A stretch of 64,000 bases of DNA, from the NCBI RefSeq assembly GCF_000447205.1, contig NZ_AUWY01000039.1:1-64000 (forward strand), given 5' to 3'. Position numbers and translations under genes: made by a program. The DNA comes from Sphingobium ummariense RL-3. Its GTDB lineage: Bacteria; Pseudomonadota; Alphaproteobacteria; Sphingomonadales; Sphingomonadaceae. The notes beneath the pieces are model-generated. The model ran no database searches. It was given only the letters and a program-made list of their open reading frames with translations, and had not been told where the DNA came from. This document shows, one piece after another, positions 55,421-64,000 of the stretch. Position 1 is the first letter of the stretch. Each line of letters begins with the position of its first letter.

Positions 55421-56146
55421 ATGGCTGACGAAAACGAAATCCAGGCCCAGCCGGGCGCTCCCGCCGCCGTCGAAGGCGGCGAGGCTCAGACCGAAGGGCG
55501 TGGTCCCGGCCGTGGTCGTGGCAACCGTGGCGGTGGCGATCGCAACCGTGGCGAGCGTGGCGGCCGTGGCCGTCGCGACGACCGTCGCGGCAACCGCGAC
55601 GAGGAGCAGGGCGAAGAACTGATCGAGAAGCTGGTCCACATCAACCGCGTCTCGAAGACCGTCAAGGGCGGCAAGCGCTTCGGCTTCGCTGCGCTGGTCG
55701 TGGTCGGCGACGGCAAGGGTCGTGCGGGCTTCGGCCATGGCAAGGCCCGCGAAGTGCCCGAGGCGATCAGCAAGGCGACCGCTTCAGCCAAGAAGGCGAT
55801 GGTCCGCATTCCGCTGAAGGAAGGCCGCACGTTGCATCACGATGGCCTTGGCCATTTCGGCGCCGGCAAGGTGACCGTGCGCTCGGCTCCGGCCGGTACG
55901 GGCATCATCGCGGGCGGCCCGATGCGCGCCGTGTTCGAGAGCCTGGGCGTGGCGGACGTCGTCACCAAGTCCAACGGCACGTCGAACCCCTATAACATGA
56001 TCCGGGCGACCTTCGAGGCGCTGGGCGAGCAGACCAGCCCCAAGTCGGTGGCGCAGCGTCGCGGCAAGAAGGTTGCCGACCTGCTCCGTCGCGGCGGTGC
56101 CGCTCCGGAAGTCGCCCAGGCCGACGCCGAAGCGATTGTGGAGTAA
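55421..56146 (+). CDS. rpsE: 30S ribosomal protein S5 with RG-rich N-terminal extension
   Basis: A 241-aa S5. The conserved domain starts at about residue 65 ([40 protein letters not shown]) and is normal. The first 64 residues are extra, with an acidic start ([20 protein letters not shown]) and a Gly/Arg-rich stretch made of [13 protein letters not shown] and similar units. E. coli S5 is 167 aa. The extension reads as one frame with rplR and rpmD in close spacing and ATG 55421 2 bp after rplR, so it is likely translated. S5 acts in decoding fidelity; the role of the tail is unknown, possibly RNA contact. Confidence 0.95.
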   Translation: MADENEIQAQPGAPAAVEGGEAQTEGRGPGRGRGNRGGGDRNRGERGGRGRRDDRRGNRDEEQGEELIEKLVHINRVSKTVKGGKRFGFAALVVVGDGKGRAGFGHGKAREVPEAISKATASAKKAMVRIPLKEGRTLHHDGLGHFGAGKVTVRSAPAGTGIIAGGPMRAVFESLGVADVVTKSNGTSNPYNMIRATFEALGEQTSPKSVAQRRGKKVADLLRRGGAAPEVAQADAEAIVE

Positions 56147-56152
56147 GACATC

Positions 56153-56329
56153 ATGGCGAAGATCAAGATCAAGCAGATCGGTTCGCCGATCCGCCGCCCG
56201 GCCGACCAGAAGAAGATTCTGATCGGTCTCGGCCTCGGCAAGATGCACCGCGTGGTGGAGCTGGAAGACACCGCGGAAGTCCGCGGCGCGATCAAGAAGC
56301 TGCCGCACATGGTGGAAGTGGTCGAGTAA
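56153..56329 (+). CDS. rpmD: 50S ribosomal protein L30
   Basis: A 58-aa L30: it starts [20 protein letters not shown] and continues [20 protein letters not shown], ending LPHMVEVVE. Length and motifs are typical of bacterial L30. It begins 6 bp after rpsE. The stop is at 56327-56329, followed by the repeat at 56338. Confidence 0.95.
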   Translation: MAKIKIKQIGSPIRRPADQKKILIGLGLGKMHRVVELEDTAEVRGAIKKLPHMVEVVE

Positions 56330-56337
56330 TATCCGTC

Positions 56338-56425
56338 ATCCCAGCTCACGCTGGGATCTCAGACCGCCGGGCTCGCCCTTGATAGGGTGCGCCCGGCCTC
56401 ACGAGGCCCCAGCTCTCGCTGGGGC
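56338..56425. repeat. Three-hairpin repeat-like structure between rpmD and rplO
   Basis: Two 8-bp stems with 4-nt loops (ATCCCAGC-TCAC-GCTGGGAT at 56338-56357; GCCCCAGC-TCTC-GCTGGGGC at 56406-56425) flank a larger cruciform (GCCGGGC at 56366-56372 with GCCCGGC at 56391-56397, inner CCCT-TGAT-AGGG). The outer hairpins share the CCCAGC/GCTGGG core. It resembles REP/BIME-type palindromic elements. Confidence 0.65.
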
Positions 56426-56484
56426 TGCGGCCCTGCCCATTGGACCGGGCCTTGCGCGACAAAAGCGAAAGCGAGTGCACGAAC

Positions 56485-57009
56485 ATGACGAAGCTTAACG
56501 AACTCAATGACAATGCCGGTGCCCGCAAGGGCCGGATGCGCGTTGGCCGTGGTATCGGCTCGGGCAAGGGCAAGACCGCCGGTCGCGGCCAGAAGGGCGC
56601 GAAGGCGCGTTCGGGCGTCAGCATCAACGGCTTCGAGGGTGGCCAGATGCCGCTCCACATGCGCCTGCCGAAGCGCGGCTTCAACAACATCTTTGCCAAG
56701 GATTTCGCGATCGTGAACCTGGGCGAGGTGCAGAAGGCAGTCGACAGCGGCAAGCTGGACGCCAACGCCACCATCGACCATGCGGCGCTCAAGGCCGCCA
56801 GCCTCGCCCGTGGCGGCAAGGACGGCGTTCGCCTGCTGGGCAAGGGCGAATTGACCGCCAAGCTGAACTTCCTGGTCGCAGGCGCGTCGAAGGGCGCGAT
56901 CGAAGCGGTCGAGAAGACCGGTGGCAAGGTCGACGTGATCGCCGTGGTCCCGGCCGCCGAGAAGGCCGCCGCGAAGAAGGGCAGCGCCAAGGCCGCCAAG
57001 AAGGCCTGA
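56485..57009 (+). CDS. rplO: 50S ribosomal protein L15
   Basis: A 174-aa L15 from ATG 56485 ([20 protein letters not shown]), with [20 protein letters not shown] and [20 protein letters not shown]. It has a Lys/Ala-rich C-terminal tail ([16 protein letters not shown]) that makes it about 30 residues longer than E. coli. It binds 23S rRNA late in assembly. It is followed by a 189-bp spacer before secY. Confidence 0.96.
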   Translation: MTKLNELNDNAGARKGRMRVGRGIGSGKGKTAGRGQKGAKARSGVSINGFEGGQMPLHMRLPKRGFNNIFAKDFAIVNLGEVQKAVDSGKLDANATIDHAALKAASLARGGKDGVRLLGKGELTAKLNFLVAGASKGAIEAVEKTGGKVDVIAVVPAAEKAAAKKGSAKAAKKA

Positions 57010-57031
57010 GCCGCTTTCGAAGGCTTGCAAC

Positions 57032-57069
57032 CATGGCCCCGCTGCCCGATATGGGCGGACGGGGCCATG
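57032..57069. other. Perfect nested hairpin between rplO and secY
   Basis: CATGGCCCCG (57032-57041) pairs with CGGGGCCATG (57060-57069), enclosing GCCC-GATAT-GGGC (57044-57056). No T-tract follows, so it may be an RNA stability or regulatory structure rather than a terminator. Confidence 0.5.
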
Positions 57070-57198
57070 CTTATCGGGGGACGCTGTTTGTCGCATGGCG
57101 GCAAATCCCGGTTCGACAGCGCCCCGGGGCCCCGCTAAGGGGTGAGCAATTCCCCGGAAGACCCGCTTTCCGGGCAAGAGTGTTTGAAGGGCAGCCAC

Positions 57199-58563
57199 AT
57201 GGCATCGAGAGCCGACCAGCTCGCATCCAATCTCAGCCTCGCGAAGTTCAGCCAGGCGACCGATCTCAAGAAGCGTCTCTGGTTCACGCTGGGCGCGTTG
57301 ATCGTCTTCCGCTTCCTCAGCTTTGTGCCGCTGCCGGGTGTCGATCCGACCGCCCTGTCGCAGCTATACAGCCAGACGAATGGCGGCATTCTCGACATCT
57401 TCAACACCTTCTCGGGGGGCTCGCTGTCGCGCATGAGCCTGATCGCGCTCGGCGTGATGCCCTATATCACCGCGTCGATCGTGGTGCAGCTCGCCGCCTC
57501 CCTTTCGCCCCAGCTCGCGGCGATCAAGAAGGAAGGCGAGAGCGGGCGCAAGAAGCTCAATCAATATACCCGTTACGGCACGGTCGGCCTCACCGCGGTG
57601 CAGGGCTATTTTATCGCCGTCGGACTTGAAGGCTTCGGTGCGCAGCAGGGAATGCAGGCGGTCATCGAGCCCGGCCTGCTGTTCCGCCTGACCGCCGTTA
57701 TCTCGCTGATCGGCGGCACCATGTTCCTGATGTGGCTGGGTGAGCAGATCACCTCGCGCGGCATCGGTAACGGCACCTCGCTCATCATCATGGCGGGCAT
57801 TGTCGCTCAGTTGCCCGTGACGCTCGCCAATCTGCTGAAGTCCGGCAGCACCGGCGCCATTTCCGGCCTGCTGATCGCGGTGGTCGCCGTCGGCCTGCTG
57901 GGCCTGATCGCCTTCATCTGCTTCATGGAGCGGGCGCAGCGCCGCGTGCTGATCCAGTATCCCAAGCGCCAGACGCGCCAGGGCATCATGCAGGCCGACC
58001 GCAGCCACCTGCCGCTGAAGGTCAACACCGCCGGCGTGATCCCGCCGATCTTCGCCAGCTCGCTGCTGCTGCTGCCGCTCACGATCTCGCAATTCGCCGG
58101 CCAGACCGTGGCTGGCGAGAGCCGGCTCGGCGACTTCGTGCTGACGCTCAACCAGTATTTGTCGCACGGCAGCCCGGTCTATATGGCGCTCTATGGCCTC
58201 GGCATCGTGTTCTTCTGCTTCTTCTACACCGCCGTGGTGTTCAATCCGGAAGAGACGGCCGATAACCTCAAGCGCAATGGTGGCTTCATTCCCGGCATCC
58301 GTCCGGGCAAGAACACCGAGAATTATCTCGATTATGTGCTGACGCGCATTACGGTGATCGGCGCGGCCTATCTGGCGTTCATCTGCCTGGTGCCGGAATT
58401 CGCGATCGCCCGGGCCGGCATTCCCTTCTACCTTGGTGGGACTAGCCTGCTGATCGTCGTCAATGTTACGGTCGACACCGTGACGCAGATCCAGAGCCAC
58501 CTTCTCGCCCATCAATATGGCGACCTCATTAAAAAGGCCAAGCTCAAGGGGCGACTGCGCTGA
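57199..58563 (+). CDS. secY: Preprotein translocase subunit SecY
   Basis: A 454-aa channel protein with 10 TM helices. ATG 57199 gives the normal SecY N-terminus (MASRADQLASNLSLAKFSQA, then TDLKKRLWFTLGALIVFRF). It contains the plug-region FNTFSGGSLSRMSLIALGVM and the cytoplasmic loop QRRVLIQYPKRQTRQGIMQA. It forms the SecYEG pore through which SecA or ribosome-bound proteins pass, and SecDF at 27247-29855 acts on it. In the same transcription unit as rplO and adk. Confidence 0.96.
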   Translation: MASRADQLASNLSLAKFSQATDLKKRLWFTLGALIVFRFLSFVPLPGVDPTALSQLYSQTNGGILDIFNTFSGGSLSRMSLIALGVMPYITASIVVQLAASLSPQLAAIKKEGESGRKKLNQYTRYGTVGLTAVQGYFIAVGLEGFGAQQGMQAVIEPGLLFRLTAVISLIGGTMFLMWLGEQITSRGIGNGTSLIIMAGIVAQLPVTLANLLKSGSTGAISGLLIAVVAVGLLGLIAFICFMERAQRRVLIQYPKRQTRQGIMQADRSHLPLKVNTAGVIPPIFASSLLLLPLTISQFAGQTVAGESRLGDFVLTLNQYLSHGSPVYMALYGLGIVFFCFFYTAVVFNPEETADNLKRNGGFIPGIRPGKNTENYLDYVLTRITVIGAAYLAFICLVPEFAIARAGIPFYLGGTSLLIVVNVTVDTVTQIQSHLLAHQYGDLIKKAKLKGRLR

Positions 58564-58606
58564 CGAAGCGCCGGCCGAGCGCAAACAACAGGGGAGAATG
58601 CGCGCG

Positions 58607-59263
58607 ATGAATATCATTCTGCTTGGCCCTCCGGGGGCGGGGAAGGGCACGCAGGCGACGCGGCTGGTGGAAAGCCGGGGCATGGTCCAGCTCTCCACGG
58701 GCGACATGCTGCGCGCCGCGGTGAAGGCGGCAACACCCGTCGGGCTCAAGGCCAAGGCGGTGATGGAAGCGGGCGAGCTGGTGTCGGACGAGATCGTGTC
58801 GGGCATCATCGGCGAGGCGCTGGACGGCCTGGCGCCGGAGACCGGCGTGATCTTCGACGGCTATCCGCGGACCGAGGCGCAGGCCCATTCGCTCGACGCC
58901 ATCCTGTCGGACCGTGGCCGCACGCTCGATCATGTGATCGAGCTGGAAGTGGATGAGGACGCGCTGGTCGAGCGCATCACCGGCCGTTTCACCTGCGCGA
59001 CCTGCGGCGCGGGCTATCATGACAAGTTCAAGCTGCCCAAGGTCGAGGGCGAGTGCGACAAGTGCCACGGGCACGAATTCAAGCGCCGGCCCGACGACAA
59101 TGAGGAGACAGTGCGCACCCGCATGGCCGAATATCGCGCCAAGACCGCGCCGATCCTGCCGATCTACGAAGCGCGCGGCATCGTATCCCGCGTTGACGGC
59201 ATGGCCGACATGGATGAGGTGACGACCGCCATCGCCGCCATCTTGGACGGCGCCGCGGCCTGA
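58607..59263 (+). CDS. adk: Adenylate kinase with zinc-type LID
   Basis: A 218-aa adenylate kinase from ATG 58607: the P-loop is MNIILLGPPGAGKGTQATRL and the AMP-binding segment is FDGYPRTEAQAHSLDAILSD. The LID holds two CxxC pairs (CATCGAGYH; CDKCHGHEF), the zinc-binding form rather than the zinc-free Enterobacteria form. The open frame upstream (from 58517) is not conserved. It is 43 bp after secY. In many relatives adk is followed by rpsM-rpsK-rpoA-rplQ, but not here. Confidence 0.96.
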   Translation: MNIILLGPPGAGKGTQATRLVESRGMVQLSTGDMLRAAVKAATPVGLKAKAVMEAGELVSDEIVSGIIGEALDGLAPETGVIFDGYPRTEAQAHSLDAILSDRGRTLDHVIELEVDEDALVERITGRFTCATCGAGYHDKFKLPKVEGECDKCHGHEFKRRPDDNEETVRTRMAEYRAKTAPILPIYEARGIVSRVDGMADMDEVTTAIAAILDGAAA

Positions 59264-59295
59264 GCTATTCTCGCCCCCGGACAAGGGGGTGAAAC

Positions 59296-59853
59296 ATGAG
59301 GCGCGCAATCCTGTTCCTGGCATCGCTCGGCGCAGTAGTGCCGCTGCCTTCGCGGGCTGCCGTCACGGCCAACGGCGACAATGGCTTCGTGATCGAAAGC
59401 GGTGTGGACATCCCAGCGGATGCGGCCAGCGTCTATGCGCTGATAGCCGATCCGGCACGCTGGTGGAGCGGCGCCCACACCTATAGCGGGTCGGCCGCCA
59501 ATCTGCGGATCGATCCCCGGGCGGGTGGCTGTTTCTGCGAAACCCTGCCTGCCGTGGGCGGCAAGGCGGCCGGCAGTATAGAGCATGGCCGCGTGATCTA
59601 TGCGGTGCCTGGCCAGGCACTGCGGATCGGCGGCGCGCTGGGGCCGCTCCAGACCGAGGGCGTCGTCGGCACGCTGGATCTTGCCATAAAGCCCGCGGAC
59701 AAGGGTGTGCATGTCACGCTGACCTATGTGGTGGGCGGCTATATGCGCATGGCGCCGGACAAGCTCGCGCCGTTGGTCGATCAGGTCCTTTCCGAGCAGC
59801 TGTCGCGATTGAAACAGGCAGCGGAAAAGAGCGGGCAAAGAAAAGAGGGTTAA
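59296..59853 (+). CDS. Exported SRPBCC-family protein
   Basis: A 185-aa protein with a signal peptide (MRRAILFLASLGAVVPLPSRAA). The rest is a START/SRPBCC (AHSA1-like) domain: VYALIADPARWWSGAHTYSG near its start, then CFCETLPAVGGKAAGSIEHG and VVGTLDLAIKPADKGVHVTL. Such domains bind hydrophobic ligands. The ligand is unknown. It starts 32 bp after adk but is not a usual member of that operon. Confidence 0.75.
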   Translation: MRRAILFLASLGAVVPLPSRAAVTANGDNGFVIESGVDIPADAASVYALIADPARWWSGAHTYSGSAANLRIDPRAGGCFCETLPAVGGKAAGSIEHGRVIYAVPGQALRIGGALGPLQTEGVVGTLDLAIKPADKGVHVTLTYVVGGYMRMAPDKLAPLVDQVLSEQLSRLKQAAEKSGQRKEG

Positions 59854-59914
59854 GCGGGCGCGATTAACCACGAAATTAACGGATTCGTTTCTGCATCATT
59901 GCTATGCATCAACG

Positions 59915-60946
59915 ATGTCGGGTGCATCGCGAACACGGTTGACGGAGCTGGACGCCCTGCGCGGCATCGGCGCCCTGTGCGTGCTGGTGTTCCACTATTC
60001 GACCCGCTTTCACGAGCTGTTCCCCCAGGCATCGCATGTGCCCTTCAGCTTCCCTGGAGGCAATTACCGCGTGCTGCTGTTCTTCACCATTTCAGGCTTT
60101 GCGATCTTCTTCACGCTCGACCGGATCCGTTCGGTCGCGGATTTCGTCGTCAACCGCTTCGCGCGGCTGTATCCCGCCTATCTGGTGGCGATGCTGCTGA
60201 CGCTCTCGATCGAATATGTGGCCCATGCCTGGCAGTTGCTGGTGGGACCTGCCGCGATCCTCGCGAACCTCACCATGTTGCAGGGCTTCGCCTTCCTGCC
60301 GGAGGTGGACGGCGCCTACTGGACGCTGACGGTCGAGATAGCCTTCTATTTCTGCATGATCGCGCTTTGGAAATTCGCGGGACTGCGGCGGCTGGAGCCC
60401 GTTCTGGCCGCGTGGCTGGCGCTGCGGTGGCTCTACTGGGCATGGCCCGACATGCCGGAGCGTATCATCATGCTCTTCGTGCTGCGCTATACGCCCTTCT
60501 TCGTCATCGGCATGCTCAGCTATCGCGTCTGGAGCGGGCAGCGGACGTGGCGGCAGCAGGCGCCCTATGCGGCTCTGGCGCTGCTTTCCATCGCGACGAT
60601 GGAGACGTGGGACGTGACGGTGGTGGGCTGGCTGCTGCTGGCGACCTTTGCCGCGCTCATCGCCGGGCGGTTGCGGTTTATCGCGCTCCGCCCGCTCGTG
60701 TGGCTGGGCGGGATCAGCTATTCCTTCTATCTGATCCACCAGCATGTGGGCTTCGTCATCATGCTGAACGTCGCCAAGGCCGGCTACAGCCCCTGGCTCG
60801 GCTTCTTCGCTGCCTTCGCCGTGGCGTTGCTGCTCGGCACGCTGATCAACCGGCTGGTCGAGCAGCCGGCCGGAGGAGCGATCCTGAACTGGTGGAAAAG
60901 GCGGCAGGCGCAGCGGGCTACGCTCGTGGCGCCCGCGCAGGCCTGA
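59915..60946 (+). CDS. Membrane acyltransferase (acyltransferase 3 family)
   Basis: A 343-aa polytopic protein starting MSGASRTRLTELDALRGIGA. The family active-site region LRGIGALCVLVFHYS and the RFARLYPAYLVAM and YWTLTVEIAFYF segments match the acyltransferase-3 (OafA/YrhL) family. It has about 10 TM helices. Such enzymes acylate extracellular polysaccharides, lipid A or sugars, possibly the glycan made by the 15180 protein. The acceptor is unknown. Confidence 0.88.
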   Translation: MSGASRTRLTELDALRGIGALCVLVFHYSTRFHELFPQASHVPFSFPGGNYRVLLFFTISGFAIFFTLDRIRSVADFVVNRFARLYPAYLVAMLLTLSIEYVAHAWQLLVGPAAILANLTMLQGFAFLPEVDGAYWTLTVEIAFYFCMIALWKFAGLRRLEPVLAAWLALRWLYWAWPDMPERIIMLFVLRYTPFFVIGMLSYRVWSGQRTWRQQAPYAALALLSIATMETWDVTVVGWLLLATFAALIAGRLRFIALRPLVWLGGISYSFYLIHQHVGFVIMLNVAKAGYSPWLGFFAAFAVALLLGTLINRLVEQPAGGAILNWWKRRQAQRATLVAPAQA

Positions 60947-60986
60947 GGAAGAGGGGGCACCGGTCCCGGCGCCCCTTTCCCATCCG

Positions 60987-61757
60987 CTACTTGGCCTGGG
61001 GTGCGGCCGCGGCTGCATCCTCGGGCAGGCCGCCCAACTGGGTCACCAGCTTGGTATAGGCGTCGAGATAGGCGAGAACGATCACCTGGCCGATCTCCGT
61101 ATTCTGGTATCCGCCGCCACCGGCCGCGGCGAAGCCGCCCCACCAGCCTGCGCCGCCGCCGCCGCCGAAGGACAGGTCGGACTTGCGGGCATAGCCCTCG
61201 GTCAGCGCCTCCTCCTCTGTGGTGCGAGCGTTGACCACGGACAGCGTCACATTGGCCTCGCTCTTCTTGATGCTGATGCCGCCGGCAATGGCGCCGAAGG
61301 TCGACCGGCCCAGGAAGCCGCCCAGCGCGCCGCCCAGGCTGTTGCCGCCGCTGTTGCGGTTGGACGACACGATGTCAGGTTGCAGGAAATAGTCAGCCGC
61401 CTTCACCTGCCCCTTGCCCAGGTTCGAGCCTTCCTGAAGCTCACCGGAATCGGCCATGGCGCGTTCCATATTGCGGCTGGCCATGGCGCGGCCGCGATTG
61501 ACCAGGCCGAAGCATCCCGACTGCTGGACAAAAACCCGAAGGATCGCTTCCGGGCTGCCCAGGTTGAACTCGCGCCACCACTGGTTATCGGGTTCGACGA
61601 TGGCGACGGTGCCCAGGCGACGGGTGCAATGCGGGATTTCCGCCGTCCGTTTCGCCTGCTGCTGCCGGGCGGAGGAGCCCTTCTCGGCGGCGGTGGCCGG
61701 CGCGAGGGTCAAGGCCATGCCCGCGGCCGCGGCCGCGAATTTCGTAAAAAGCTGCAT
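60987..61757 (-). CDS. CsgG/HfaB-family curli or holdfast-like lipoprotein
   Basis: A 256-aa protein starting MQLFTKFAAAAAGMALTLAP at ATG 61757, with an upstream ATG (61769) possible. A signal peptide (cleavage after ATA) precedes a domain with LGTVAIVEPDNQWWREFNLG and LRVFVQQSGCFGLVNRGRAM, matching the CsgG/HfaB pattern. A Gly-rich run (SFGGGGGAGWWGGFAAAGGG) is inserted near residue 215. CsgG forms an outer-membrane secretion pore, and HfaB anchors the Caulobacter holdfast. No Cys lipobox is obvious, so the lipoprotein nature is uncertain. Confidence 0.65.
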   Translation of the reverse strand: MQLFTKFAAAAAGMALTLAPATAAEKGSSARQQQAKRTAEIPHCTRRLGTVAIVEPDNQWWREFNLGSPEAILRVFVQQSGCFGLVNRGRAMASRNMERAMADSGELQEGSNLGKGQVKAADYFLQPDIVSSNRNSGGNSLGGALGGFLGRSTFGAIAGGISIKKSEANVTLSVVNARTTEEEALTEGYARKSDLSFGGGGGAGWWGGFAAAGGGGYQNTEIGQVIVLAYLDAYTKLVTQLGGLPEDAAAAAPQAK

Positions 61758-61934
61758 TGTGACGTGCATCCCTGTTAGTTGCCGAAGATTGTCTTTTGTT
61801 CTTGTGCAACCCGACCGTGATATTCGCATATCACATCGGCAGGACGCTTCAAAGCAGCACAAACCGTATCGCCGCCCCTCCTTGCCGCTTTTCCCCCTGC
61901 TGACAGTGCCGGAAACTGCTGCTAGGGCGCGGCA

Positions 61935-63735
<1,801 letters not shown>

Positions 63736-63740
<5 letters not shown>

Positions 63741-63757
63741 GGCCTTCCGGCCTCAGC
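63736..63757. terminator. Possible bidirectional terminator after lepA
   Basis: GCTGAGGCC (63736-63744) pairs with GGCCTCAGC (63749-63757) around TTCC; T-rich sequence (TTTCGTTTCC) follows on the plus strand. It separates lepA from the convergent fumarylacetoacetate hydrolase-family gene. Confidence 0.5.
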
Positions 63758-63777
63758 GCTTTCGTTTCCGTACCGGT

Positions 63778-64000
63778 TCAGCCCCCGATCAGAAGCTGTT
63801 CCTGCACGCCGAGGCCGTCGATCCCCAGCCGCATGCGCTGGCCGGTGCGCAGGAAAATCGGCGTGGGCTTCATGCCCAAGCCGACACCCGCCGGCGTACC
63901 CGTGGAGATCACGTCGCCGGGATGCAGCGTGATGAAGGTGCTGACATAGCTGATAAGCGTAGCGATATCGAAGATCATGTTCCGCGAATTGCCGTCCTGC
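63778..64000 (-). CDS. Fumarylacetoacetate hydrolase-family protein, C-terminal part
   Basis: The 3' end of a gene running off the window on the minus strand. The visible part reads DGNSRNMIFDIATLISYVST then FITLHPGDVISTGTPAGVGL and ends near EQLLIGG. The DVISTGTPAGVGLGMKP motif and the Ile-Ser-Tyr pattern match the C-terminal half of FAH-family hydrolases, which cleave or decarboxylate beta-diketo acids. The N-terminal half and the start are outside the window. The family suggests aromatic catabolism, possibly related to the first catabolic cluster. Confidence 0.88.
   Translation of the reverse strand, partial: QDGNSRNMIFDIATLISYVSTFITLHPGDVISTGTPAGVGLGMKPTPIFLRTGQRMRLGIDGLGVQEQLLIGG

Overview
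The window is GC-rich chromosomal DNA of an alphaproteobacterium, most likely a sphingomonad (Sphingobium/Sphingomonas-like). The signs are paired 945-residue TonB receptors in a catabolic cluster, the order rpsL-rpsG-fusA-tuf-rpsJ...secY-adk, an RG-rich extension on ribosomal protein S5, and Arg88 in S12. The genus is inferred from gene content, not from a search.

Layout. (1) 1-12.9 kb: a catabolic/uptake cluster. A decayed IclR regulator is followed by minus-strand genes for an MFS transporter, a D-2-hydroxyacid dehydrogenase, an exported B3-type metallo-hydrolase, a small HTH-like protein, an exported cyclase-family hydrolase and a TonB receptor. Divergent from these are a second, paralogous TonB receptor, an RraA/HMG-aldolase-like protein and an intact IclR regulator. 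An identical 18-bp motif lies about 70 bp upstream of two minus-strand genes. The substrate cannot be named; an aromatic or hydroxy-dicarboxylic acid is plausible. (2) 13.0-13.8 kb: remnant of an integrative element (AlpA with an in-frame stop, a HTH protein, a 3'-truncated integrase). (3) 14.2-20.5 kb: a TPR protein and a 1789-aa protein with several glycosyltransferase domains. (4) 20.6-21.4 kb: a holin/endolysin pair resembling the lysis module of alphaproteobacterial gene transfer agents. (5) 21.6-25.8 kb: exported ThuA, exported RraA-like and NTF2-like proteins, then an S41 protease lipoprotein. (6) 25.9-32.1 kb: a hypothetical gene, tRNA-Pro(GGG), yajC-secD-secF, a Mth938-like gene, ppx/gppA and rlmE.

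(7) 32.2-38.0 kb: comM (yifB) is split by a 4346-bp IS1595-family element. The element has 24-bp perfect terminal inverted repeats and an 8-bp target duplication. Removing it with one copy of the duplication restores an intact 502-codon comM frame. Besides the transposase it carries a DUF6471-like gene, a DUF4760-like membrane protein, a two-TM protein, a winged-helix-like protein and several candidate microproteins. This cargo is the best candidate for an undescribed system in the window.

(8) 38.0-42.0 kb: bactofilin and M23 peptidase genes overlapping by 62 bp, and a PAS-GGDEF-EAL protein. (9) 42.1-59.3 kb: the str, S10 and spc ribosomal protein operons through secY and adk, with an intrinsic-terminator-like hairpin between rpsJ and rplC and a three-hairpin repeat between rpmD and rplO. 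The alpha operon (rpsM-rpsK-rpoA-rplQ) does not follow adk. (10) 59.3-64 kb: SRPBCC protein, membrane acyltransferase, CsgG/HfaB-like protein, lepA, and the 3' part of a fumarylacetoacetate hydrolase-family gene running off the window.
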